Part shown: positions 11,615 to 22,905 of the stretch, one piece after another
How positions within the stretch are numbered: the stretch's first letter is position 1
How the letters are laid out: each line of letters opens with the position of its first letter
Source of the DNA: Vitis vinifera
Lineage: Eukaryota; Streptophyta; Magnoliopsida; Vitales; Vitaceae
Assembly (NCBI RefSeq): GCF_030704535.1
Contig: NC_081818.1
Coordinates: 3,299,001-3,363,000 of the forward strand
Length of the DNA: 64,000 bases
Direction of reading: 5' to 3'
The notes under the pieces: generated by a model
The model's database searches: none
What the model saw: only the letters and a program-made list of their open reading frames with translations
What the model was told of the DNA's origin: nothing
Made by a program: the position numbers and the translations under genes

Positions 11615-12449
11615 GAAGAATTGTATTGGAATTTGTGGGATTACTTGGCAAACATATCGAGTAAGGTGACAAGTTTACATGTTTGTCATGGCTCATGAAA
11701 GGTGGTTGATGCTTCTTGTTTTTGGAAGGATTCCGAGTGACATTTGAATTTATGTCCACACACTCTGTTTAGAAAAAGAAGAGGAGGATATGGACAACTT
11801 TCGACATGATAACAATGAGAGTAGGTGTGCACTTGGCACTAAGACATGTATCACCTCCCATGCAGCCTGTGTCTCTTTGTATCACAAACTGCCCACCCCA
11901 CTCTGCTAGCCAAAAAAAATGTAGCACCCGGATCCTAAACCCAGCTGAACTTTAACCAAAATCAAAGAGGGCTCGAGATTACCGACGATAATCAAGTTTA
12001 AATCAACACCCAGAAACATCTATTAACGCATTGAGTGATCAACTTGGGTGCTAAATTGGTTAGTATTTGATGAAATATAAGAGAAAAATGTGTGTTTCGG
12101 GTGGTCGATAGTGAGGCTTTAGAGCAGACAAGGTGGGGGAGGTTTAGGGTATTGAGAGGTAGAGCAGCAAGGACACATGGAGGGATAAATAACTGTGAGC
12201 AGACACCTGGGCACAAAGGCCCTGAAAGACGGACAACACGATAGCTGGTAAGAAACTGCATGCTCTCGGAACAGTGGATGAAAAGAAACCAGGAAGGAAA
12301 TTCTGTTAATTTTCTGCCAGAATAGAATTTGTAGCAAGGCCTGGATTAAGGAAACACAAGGAAAACATGTGGGCTGGTGGTGAATAAAAAATTAGCGTAG
12401 TGCATATTGTCTGTTCAAGAAAAATTACTTAAATTCGGAGTGTGTGTGC

Positions 12450-12488
<39 letters not shown>

Positions 12489-15002
12489 GATGTTAGTCCA
12501 TGCCTAATTTGGGTTTGGGTTAGGTTTAGGGTTGAATTTAATTGGGTGCTTGGTGTAATTGCTAGGCTTGCAACTTGAGCGGTCCAATCCACGAGACTTG
12601 TGGTTAGGATTGAGACAAGGTTTGATTCCAAAAATATTAAGCTTCAACGTGGTTCAACCAATTGAACCTAATCCATGAATGAGAAAATCATTCAACTATA
12701 CTATAGAGAAAGTAGTTAAATACAACTATTAACTTGAAATATCTTATGTTTTTTCAATCGTGCATCTACACCATGAACTATAAAATGAGAGAATCATTCA
12801 ACTGTACTATGGAGAAGGTAGAAGCTACTAAATACAATTATTGACTTGAAACATTTCATGTTTTTTTCATTCCGTGCATCTACACTATGAATTATGAGCT
12901 CCTTTATTCTATTGGGTCACATGTTCTTCCTCTCATCTCTATCTATCTCATATAGTCTTAAAAATCCATTTTATCTCATACCCTTTTTCTTTATGAATTA
13001 AAATACTTATAGATATATTTATAATCAATTTTCTTATTCTACAAGAAAATTTAATATCATAATAAGATAGGAATATAAGAAATATTTTACACAATATTTT
13101 TTTATTATAACAAATCTATATATACATATTAAGAATTTGAAATACTTTCCAACGTAATAGTTAGGTTTGTAACTTGAGTAGTCTAATTCACCTAATTTGT
13201 GGTTCTTGTAAAGGAACAAAAGGTATGTAAACTAATTAAATCCTTATATGCATGGATTAAAACAAAAGTGTGCACCTTAATCAGACATCAATCAACGAGC
13301 CCAACTAGTTGAGTCGATTCCCCAATTGGTTCAACTAGTTCAAGACATCCTTAGCCAATTGCACCTACAAATGTAAAAAAAACTCATGCTTTTAGTTCTA
13401 AGCTTCCAATAACTTGTATAACACCTTTAAAAACCTTTTTAAGTCAATTTAGAAATAATTAGACTTAAGGTTTTGAGTTAAAACACATATTCATCAAATT
13501 TCATAATAAAAATTTATTTTTAAACTTAAGAGATGATGAAGAAAACACCTTTGAAGTGCATGAAAAATATTTTATACTTAAGTGTACTAAAAAAAATATC
13601 ATTTTACAAATTTTCTTTCTTTCAATATTGCTTTCATAATTATCAAAATATATATATACGCTACATCAATAAGATCAATTAAATAGTGGGGAAAAAAAGA
13701 CATTGGGTGTTTGGAGAGGAGATGAAGGATATATTTTTAATGGGAATGTTTTCTCTAAAAAAATACGTATTTTTTAAAGAATCACTTATTAAATGGGTTT
13801 TTTAGAAAACATTACAAATAATTTTTTTACTTTTTAATAATGTTTTCTCATATTTGTCAAACATTTAATGTTTCTTTTAAAAACAACTTTTATGTTAAAA
13901 ATGCTTTTGGAAAGTCAATCATGCATACTCTAAGTTACTTACAAGCTACCCCCAACTAGGGTCCAAAGCTAAACATGCGCCCAATTTCACAAATCATGAG
14001 TGTGAATATAAGAGGCATGAAACATATTTTTTAGGAAAATTCTATTGTGTTGAAGAATTATTACACCAAAATTTGATATTTTAGTGATTTTTTTATACCT
14101 TTTTTTTTGTTGATAATAATTTTTTATAGCTTAATCATATCCTTGCTTTATAATTATCTAAATAAGATTAGATAAGAATACTTAGTATGATGGTATTTTT
14201 TTTTTTTTTTTTGTAGAGTGATGTAAGGGTGTAAGCAAAACTAGAAAAACCATCAAACCGGTCATATTGATTTGGTTTACAATAATAAAAAAGGTCAATT
14301 TGATTTTAAGAATTTTGAAAACTGACCTTATTGGTTTTTTATTTTCTTGTCTCCTAACTAATAAAAACCAAACCAAACAAACATTTTAAAACTTAATTAT
14401 ATATAATTGATTGATATTTGATAATTTAAAAAAAAATTAGATTCTATTGAAGTAATTCATTATTTTTATATTATGGTCAAGTTAATTATAAATATATTCA
14501 CTATATTTAGAATATCAAATCTAAGTTGGTTTCAATTAATTTTTAAAAATAAATAAGCTTAAGACCTAATATAAACTCAAATTAATGGGTTTTGGGTTCA
14601 AAACAAACAAAAATATTTTACAATTGGATTGAGAACTAAAAAAAGACCTTAAAGTTAAGTGGAAATTGATCTATGAAAATCAAACCAAACTAACCTTAAA
14701 AGACCTAGTTTGGTTTGTTTTTTAACTCTAAATATGATTTATTCGGTTTTTATCATATATATAAATTAATTACATTGGTGGGATTCATTTTTTACTCAAA
14801 AATTGATCAAATCAACCTTATTTTAATAAAAAACCAAAAAGTGATTATTGAAATTTCCAATGAAGTGACAACATATATATAGATGGAAGAAAATGACCTT
14901 AAAATTTGGAGGGAAAGCAACAACCCTCCTTGGGTATCTAAGCTTATTCTCACTTAGCAAAGTAACACACTTGTATATTTCATATTCCTGTCCACCTTCG
15001 AT
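11615..15002. other. intergenic, AT-rich, no gene seen
   Basis: Contains the promoter side of the 10232-11551 gene, a (GA)n run at 12452-12482, and AT-rich sequence. From about 14215 to 14770 words such as AAACCAAACCAAAC and TAGTTTGGTTTGTTTTTTA recur in both orientations, as in dispersed non-autonomous repeats, but I could not define the ends of an element. Confidence 0.4.
12452..12482. repeat. (GA)n microsatellite
   Basis: About 31 bases of uninterrupted GA, preceded by a short GT run. Confidence 0.9.
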
Positions 15003-15650
15003 ATATAAAAGCACCGCATTTGATATTCCCATCCACCTTGCACTAAACCCAAAATTCACATGATGATGCAACCCCTAGTCTTCTCTCCACCAAAGAAATG
15101 GACGTCAGAATTAACCACCGGATATGGCTGCATCACCGGCGCTGGGGCATAGTTGATTGCCGACCGTGGCCGAGCGTACTGATGGAGGTAGGCATTCCTT
15201 GAACCCATCTCATCCTTTGACAGTTCGTCGACGGAGTGTCGGATGACTCTGCCTCGCTGGAATCCATCGGCCCCATATGGTTCATATTCCCACCTCCTTC
15301 CCCGCCTTTCTCGCCCACATGGCCATTATGGTTTCTACTACCACCACCACCACCACTAGCAGCATCCTCATCCTCGTTTTCCCGGCTGTCGCCACCGCCA
15401 ATGTTAATATTTTTAACATACCCTGGTTAGTACATCCCATCGTATCCGCCACCATTTTTAGCAGACCCACCACCTTGATTTTGATTTCCTCCTCCCTGGA
15501 TGTTGTTTCCACCACCACCACTGCTAGTATCTCCTGGTGGCACCCAATCCATTTTGCCACAACTTTTAGCTGCCACCACACCATGATCTCGATATCTTCC
15601 TGTTTTGATGTTCTTCCGATAATCATCATGATCATCACTAAAACACTATT
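15003..15650 (-). pseudogene. truncated pseudogene copy of the HIPP gene at 19206-20954
   Basis: Read on the minus strand, this stretch follows the last exon and 3' flank of the HIPP gene 4 kb away. The 3' flank is shared (CATTTGATATT...CATC, ...AAACCCAA...ATTCACATGATG), then the end of the coding region (GGATAT/CTGCTGCATCACCG, CATAGTTGAT), and then the Gly/Asn-rich segment, with ACCACCTTGATTTTG against ACCACCCTGATTTTG. The MGQ repeat and the whole HMA domain are missing, the frame is broken by indels, and the C-terminal CaaX codons are changed. It is a partial, decayed duplicate. Only small open frames remain in all phases, so no product is expected. Confidence 0.8.
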
Positions 15651-16828
15651 TACATAGTACTAAAGAACTCAAGAAGATCATTGACTATAGTTTGTGCTAC
15701 AATGGATTTCGAAATGTAATTAAAAGGTACAAAACAACAAACTAGATCTCTAATTTATATGAGATTAGAAGATTGTATTCATCTCTTTATTTTTAAAATT
15801 AATATAAATTTGATTTTTTTTTTCTATTATATGTGGAATTTGTGTGCACACTCTTATAATCTTATTACATATCTATTTTGTGCATTAAAATATGAACTTT
15901 GGTAAAATTGTATCAACATCTAGTTGTAACTTTTCCCATGTATATTGCATAGTTTTCAAAAATGTGTAACATATCAAATATGTGTTTTTTTTTATTTACA
16001 TATTATTAAAATTAAAAATACTAATAATTAATAACTTAAAAACATTCTATTTTTCGATTTTTAGTAAATATTAAAAAATTAAATTATGATAACGATAAAT
16101 AGTTAAAAAATATATTAGATAAAATTTTATTATTTAATTAACTTTATTTATATTTCGTACTTATATATTATATCATTCTATTACTTATATTATTTCCATA
16201 TTTACCCCAGATAAACATTTATATTTTCTTTAAAAACATTTAAATTTTCTACTTATAATTATTATTATTTATCAAGTTAGTAACAATCTATTACCTTAAA
16301 GCGATTTAACTACAATAACGAATTGTACTTTTTTTATACCTATCAAAGAAACATCACTAATCTAATGGTATCACGTATATAATTTTTTGTCTCATTATTT
16401 AACGGCTTAAATCTCACTATATATATTTCATCAGTCAGGTATCCCTTTTACACCTTAACATTTTCCTTCTTCAAATCAAGCTTGAAATAATGTTTTTAGA
16501 ACAGTAGCCAAAGTGCATCATATTGTTACTCTCCTTTCTCAATTTCAAACCGTGACTTCAAAAGAGCCAAATTGGATAAGGTGGCCAATCTTAGTGATGG
16601 TTTCTCCTCCAACTTCACCCTTTCACTGGCCAAAGTAGTAGGATTATCAAACAAGGGTTAAATGGAGAAAAAGAGATGGACCCTTGTACATGGGATATGC
16701 ACTACTATGGAGTCCAAAATCCATTAGGGGAGAGTCCTAAAAGTTCCATCTTAACCTTGCAAATAAGGAGAGGAAGACAAGAGATTCTGATTTGATTGTA
16801 ATAAAAATAAAAATAAATAAATAATAAA

Positions 16829-16854
<26 letters not shown>
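16829..16854. repeat. (AT)n microsatellite
   Basis: Uninterrupted AT run of about 26 bases. Confidence 0.9.
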
Positions 16855-16860
<6 letters not shown>

Positions 16861-18126
16861 ATAATTGTGTTTTGGATTTAATTGGGTCCAAAAATTAAGT
16901 TTTAGTTTATATATATTCACTATTTAAACTCAAGACTTGGAACAAGTGTGAAAATTGAGAAGAATGATATAAATTTTTTATCTTTCCAAAAATGACATTT
17001 ATGACTATGAAAAAAAAAAGTAGAAAAACAGTAATTTAAATTTTGTTCCTTTTGTAACCTCAATAAAATTTAATTTAATTTAGTGATTTAGAAAAAAATT
17101 CACAATTTTTCAAAAAAATAAAAATAAATAATTATTATTATTATTTAAAAATCAAACATATTGGAAAATATATATTTTTAAAATTATGTACTTAAAAAAT
17201 AATTAAAAATATGTCAAAATTATTTTTTTAAATGATATATTTTAAAAAAATTAGTTTTCTAAAAATAATAAATTTTTAGAATAATTATTAAAAAAAATTT
17301 AGATCAAAAACTTTGTCCAACATTGTGATAAAATAATACTTAAAATAGTTTTGAAGGGTATATTGGTATCTTCACATTTTATATCCTTCTTATCAATTAT
17401 GTAATTTTTATAGGTTAAATTTTAATTTTTGAGTTCATCTAGATTTAAAATACAATTGTCCAAAAAAATAAAACAGACCTCTTTAGGACATGTTTCTCCA
17501 AAGTTTAATAATATAAAAAATAATTTTTATTTTTATTTTTATTTATTTTTTAAATATGGGCATTTGAGAAGATACTTTTAGAAATAAATAAATAAAAAGT
17601 TCTGATCACTCAAAGAAAGAGGACCAGAATTCTGTCTTCTGTGTCTTAGACTGCAAATTCTTGAACAAGGGAAGGGTTTTCCCACATTTTTTAAAGAAGA
17701 AAGGACACTTTTCCTTTGAATCTTGGATTTACAAATTATCAAAAATCTTTTGATTAGATATTGAGAATCTTCTTTAAGCTTGGTGTTTCGAGCCAAGATA
17801 GCTGGTCTATAACCAAAGAAGCTAGGACCCAGCTTGAGTTGAGGCCCGCATATTCTAAGCCCAATTGATAATGTCAAGAGGCCAGACAACCCAACTTCAC
17901 CCAAAAAAAGGTTGGAAGATAAAAAGCATAGAAACAAGTATTTTTGAAGAGCACATTCTCGGTCAACTTTTATTTTTGCAAACTTGTGATACCAAAATTA
18001 GGTATTTGCTAATTAGGTACTTGTCAATTAGGTAACCCTAAAAGGACACAACACGGCTCGAAGCCATGACAAGAAGGAAGAAACCTATTCAATACCATCG
18101 ATTAAGGGGTATCTTTTTAATAGTGT

Positions 18127-18233
18127 GTTTGACACTGATTCTATAAAGTGTTTTTGATCTTTATAACATTTAAAAATTTTTATTTTTCAAGTGTTAAAAA
18201 TGTTAAAAACACTTCTGAAAATCATTGTCAAAC
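18127..18233. mobile_element. MITE-like near-perfect hairpin element, ~107 bp
   Basis: The element starts GTTTGACACTGATT and ends AATCATTGTCAAAC, which is its reverse complement with one change. Pairing continues inward through AAGTGTTTTT/AAAAACACTT and TTTAAAAATT/AATTTTTA-type words, so nearly the whole element folds into one stem. No coding sequence is present. The size and structure fit a non-autonomous DNA-transposon derivative. No clear target-site duplication was identified. Confidence 0.65.
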
Positions 18234-19205
18234 TTATTTTAAGTCACCACTTGACCATGATAAAACTATGTTGAAAAAATCATATTTCTCTAATTGGAAC
18301 CTAGTCAAAAAGCCTGAAAATGTCCCATGATCATCTTGGGATTTCATCAAGTATTACCATTATACATAAGACAAACATGTTAATAATCTATGAAAAAATG
18401 GAGTAATAATAAACATATCCTTCCACTTATGATTCAAAATTTGGTGAGTTTATGAAAAGTATGATCACAGTGTAAAATAAATTACCGTAATTTGAATAAA
18501 AATGATCAAAATAGTGTTTTTTTAATTGAATAGAAAAAAAAATTAAAATATTTGATTTTTTTTATTTAGTTGAAAATAGTAAACTTATTTTCAATAGGTT
18601 CAATTTAGTTATGTTAATTAATATTAACATATTACTTTAACTAAATAAAAAAAAATCAAATATTTTAGTTTTATCTATTCAATCGAAAAACAATGGCCAC
18701 CTAATAATATATATTCAAATACTTATATTATATAATTAAATTCAATCATTATTTTAAAATTTTGGTACATGCCTCCTCAATGTCATATAATTTAAAAATA
18801 AATATATGACACACCATCAAAATGAAAGGGAGTGGACTATGAAATTTGGATAAAATAGGGAAGATTGTTCTTCAATTGCCACTTATTAGCTTTCGACTGA
18901 TGATTCAAAAGAAGACATAGAGACATCTCTTGACAAAAGCTACAACACCCTCTTTTAGGGTATGTGACCTTATGGAGTGAGAAGAGAATTAACCCTCATG
19001 ACCAAATCCCTCAAAGTCTCAAAATATGAATCAAAACCCTAGTAGTGACTTGATTGTCAAGAAAACAATATAAGGGAAGAGTAATTAATGGTACAAAAAA
19101 TAACCCATTTCCAAAGTTATAACATATAGGGCACATTTGATATTTCTCATCAACCTTCCACAAACCCAACAAAACATTAAAGCTTATATGAGTAATATGC
19201 CACAT

Positions 19206-20954
19206 TCACATGATGCTGCAACTACTAGTGTTCTCATCACTAAAGAAGTGAGTGTAAGGATCAGACACCGGATACTGCTGCATCACCGCCGGGTGCGGCC
19301 CATAGTTGATCGCCGGCTGCGGCCGTGCGTACATCATAGGTTGGAACATTTCGTTTGGGTTCGCCCGCTGCTGATTCATCATGGCCATGTACTGCTGGCT
19401 GTAGGGGTTCCCTGGCCCCATCCCTTGGTAGTATCCTTGGTTCATCGCCGAGGGTGCAGGTAGACCCTGCACCGCCGGAATATTCCTCATTTGGCCCATT
19501 GGGTAATTACCCATCTGACCCATCTGACCCATCTGGCTCATCTGACCCATTTGGCCCATCTGACCCATTTGGCCCATCTGACCCATTTTGCCCATCTGGC
19601 CCATCTGACCCATTTGCCCCATCTGACCCATTTGCCCCATATGGCTCATCTGGCCAATGTTTCCACCCCCCTTGCCAGGATGACCAACATCAATGTCATG
19701 GAACCCAGGTTGCTTCTTGTTCATGACATTGATCTCATCATTCTTTCCTCCCCCTTTCTTGCCCATATTTCCATTACTGTTTCCACCTCCAGCACCACCA
19801 CCACCAGGATTGGCACCCTTCTTGTTTCCACCGCCACCGCCACCATTGTTAACATTTTTAGCATCTCCGAGTGACACCCCACCATTTTTGCCACCATTTT
19901 TAGCAGCCCCACCACCCTGATTTTGGTTTGCTCCTCCCTTGATGTTATTTCCACCACCACCACCACCTTTTTTCCCTCCATTGCCATTCTTCCCATCACT
20001 GTTTCCACCCATGCCCTTCATTTGTATAGGGATATCAATAACACCCCCTTTCTTCCCATTCCCACCCTTCTTATCATTCATGGCATGATGCCCATTCATC
20101 ATCATCATCCCATTAGGCCCATGAGGCATATGGCCCTTACCCATCATGGACATGGGCATCATCTTGGAAGGTGGATTAAGATGATGGTGATCAGCAAAAT
20201 AGCCATCATCAAACACATCATCATCATCATCGTCAAAGTCATCAAAATCATCAAAATCACTTTCATCATCATAATCATCATCCATAGCCAAGTTGAACTT
20301 GACAGATTTCTGATCTTTGGAGGGCACCTTCAAATCCTTGAATTGCGCCATTTTCATGTCCTTTAACCCCTTCATCTGCTGCATTTGTTGGGGTTGTTGG
20401 CCACCCTTTTGAGCACCCTTTTGAGATTTGTTGTCTTTGCCACCCTTACCATTGTCAATTTGCATGTTCTTGAACTGCATATTGAGATGGTTTGGACCCC
20501 TCTGAACTCCCCATAGCTCTGCATGTTTCCCTGATTTCACAAGCTTCTTTATGAGTGTGGCTGGATCTACACAGCCTGACACTGTCACTTTCCCTTGATC
20601 TGCATCTATAATGGTAGTATACACCCCTAAAGAAACACCCCAACAAACAAAATCAGCTGAAAATTCCAAATAAATGCATGCAATCATACTTAAATTCCTG
20701 AAGGTTAGTACTCTCTGGGCCTAAAATGGTAGGAAAATGAGGAAAATACCATCAATTTTCTGCAATAGTTTCTTTACTTTCTGCTTACATCCATCACAGT
20801 GGATATTAACTTTGAGAACACAAGTCTGCAAGGGAAATAAAACCCAACATCAAACAAGAAATTGATTTCAGATTTCAGATTTCAGAATTCAGATCATGAA
20901 AAATATAGATGAAATGGTGTGTACCTGGGACTGCAAGAATTCCTGTTTACTCAT
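19206..20954 (-). CDS. HIPP: heavy-metal-associated isoprenylated plant protein (HIPP33/34-like)
   Basis: Three exons join in frame: 20954-20925, 20825-20750 and 20626-19206, giving 508 aa. Residues about 11-75 form an HMA (heavy-metal-associated) domain with the metal-binding motif CDGC (in [13 protein letters not shown], ~17-29) and the following [17 protein letters not shown]. Then come a Lys/Gln-rich linker, an acidic run of D and E at about 149-178, a Gly/Asn/Lys-rich low-complexity stretch at ~212-345, and about 50 residues of MGQ tripeptide repeats at ~360-412. The last four residues, CSIM, are a CaaX box for farnesylation, the second hallmark of HIPP proteins. The family binds metal ions or partner proteins at membranes; the specific ligand is not visible. 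The 5' leader has GA runs (20975-20991 and 21053-21075). A broken partial copy lies at 15003-15650. Confidence 0.93.
19497..19656 (-). repeat. in-frame 9-bp minisatellite coding MGQ repeats
   Basis: Tandem units of about nine bases (CCCATCTGA or CCCATTTGG on the plus strand) encode about fifteen Met-Gly-Gln tripeptides, with occasional MSQ, MGK and MSH variants, inside the HIPP last exon. Units differ at third positions, so the array is not freshly expanded. Confidence 0.9.
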
Positions 20955-22495
20955 TCTTATGACACACAAATGGCAGAGAGAGAGAGAGAGAGGAAATGAG
21001 GCTGAGCCTCTGAGCTTGGAATGGAGAGTAGCTAGAAGCTTTTAAGTTTTGAGAGAGAGGGAGAGAGAGAGAGAGTTCAGAGGGGTTGGTGGGCATTAAA
21101 CACTGATCTTTTCTCTTCTTCTTTTTTTAGCTTTCTTCCTCCATTTCAGGGTTGTGTGGGTGATGCTGTTTTGAAATTTTTATCTATCAGAGAGAGAGAG
21201 AGGAGAGAGAGGAGGGTTGTATAGGCCACAAGAAAAGGGAAAATAAAGAAGTGAGAAATGGCTTTGGACAGTAGATATCCGCTGGACTTGCCTTTATATC
21301 ATTAGATTTAGCAGCTTGGCTTAATCATTGAGATGGATACATTATTACTATATTGGTAACATCTTTAGCCCTACCCAATATAGAAAAAAAAACAAGATCA
21401 AATGAATGTTAGGTATAGACATTCCTTCACTAATTTCCTTGATTTCCAAAATATACTAAATGATACCTCATGTCCCACTTTCAATGAGCTAGAAGACTAT
21501 ACATATCATATCTCTATTCCAAAAAACAAATTAGTGAAATTATTTTATTTGTATAACAGTTCTATAAATCTATAATTACAAATTCATTAACTTACCTTGA
21601 CTGATCCATCGATAAGTTTGATAAAAATTTACGAGTTTCTAATGTTAATTTAAAGTCTCAAAATTTTCACCAATTCAAGATTTATTGTGAATTCCGCAGC
21701 CTAAAATAATATTATAACTCAATAAATTAAATAAAATTGACAAAGAATTTAATTTTCACTTGAACTTAACAAAATCCAACTTGGACTCCAAATCGACATG
21801 CTCAATTTGAACTTACTTTTTTTTTTTCTTATATTAAAAATTAAGGTGACATATGCTATAACTAGAAGGCGCATATATATTCTATATATGCATATACGAA
21901 AATTTCAAAATCTAATGAATAAAACCCAATAAAAAGGTGTAAAAAAATTTAAATGCCAAATTAACACCTACCCTACTTAAAATTAAATATATAAAAAAAG
22001 GGGAAAAAACCTGAAAAAAAAAAAAAGAAGGAAAAAAAAATGTAGGGTGGTCAAGGAACAAAGGTTAGTGAATGTTCCTTGCTTGTCCCAATCACCAAAT
22101 CCATAAAAGAAAAAATACACTGCTGTTGTCTTAGCCCCTTAGCATGTGTCCAAATACCCAAAAGTAAAATGTTTTTGTTGGCAAGTCCATGACCCATATC
22201 ATAGAATCACCAACCAATTTTTATTTTCATTTTTTTGGAGAAAAACAATTATGCCCCCACAATGGTCAAAAAGTGTTTGGATTCTTGAGATCACTTTGCA
22301 AGAAAGAATGTTAGGGAGTAAATTAATTTAACTTAATATCATTAATGCATGATTTCTTGAAGTACCTTTTAAATATTTTCAAATAAAATGAAATAAAATA
22401 TTTTATGCCTCTAGAAAATATAGGGTTTTGTTTTTCTTGTATATTTATTAATTTTTTCTATCTTATACTACTTAAACATTATAAAAATTCATGCA
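20955..22495. other. HIPP promoter and leader region, GA-rich
   Basis: Upstream of the HIPP start. Several GA-rich tracts (20975-20991, 21053-21075, 21188-21215) resemble the GA/CT leader elements common at plant promoters. The rest is AT-rich without genes. Confidence 0.4.
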
Positions 22496-22905
22496 TCTCT
22501 TTGTTATTTATAATTTTTTTAGTAACTGTTTTTTAAAACAATTCTAAAAAAATATATTTTGAGAATAGTTTTTAAAAATTATGCTTTGATTTTTTAGAAC
22601 AAAAATCTATTTAAAAAATTAAAAAGTTTTTAACCTATTTTAAATATTTTTAAAAATAATTTTTACATCCAGTGTTTTATTTTTAATTATTCTATATTTT
22701 TATATAATTATTTCTTAAAACAACCCTTAGAAAACAAATGAAAATAATAAAAAATAATTAAAAGATATTATCTGAAAAACTCTATTTTCTGTTCTTAAAA
22801 ACAAAAAATAGAAAATAGTTTTTGATTGACAAACATATTTTCCATCTTTTTATTCTGTAAACTAGAAAATTATTATAAAAAACAGTTTTCAAACATATCC
22901 TAAAT
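22496..22905. mobile_element. dispersed AT-rich MITE-like element, copy A
   Basis: The block carries words also found in order at 39926-40335, such as TAAAACAAC(C/T)C(T)TAGAAAA followed by a run ending TATTTTCT, and near the ends ACAGTTTTCAAACATATCC against ACAGTTGCCAAACATGAC. No coding sequence. The TTGAC/CAAACA-type ends and the repeated occurrence suggest a non-autonomous DNA-transposon family. Confidence 0.5.

Larger units (their letters stand above)
15651..19127. other. intergenic, AT-rich, no gene seen
   Basis: Very AT-rich spacer between the pseudogene and the HIPP gene. It includes an (AT)n run at 16829-16854 and a clean foldback element at 18127-18233. The minus frame at 17578-17937 (119 codons) has no recognisable domain and no splice context, so it is left uncalled. 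Confidence 0.45.

Noticed and set aside
17578..17937. 119-codon minus-strand frame
   Set aside because: Low-quality composition and no family resemblance. Lies in an AT-rich spacer.
19355..20366. Long plus-strand and alternative minus-strand frames in the HIPP region
   Set aside because: They are produced by the repetitive MGQ and Gly/Asn codons of the HIPP last exon read in other frames.
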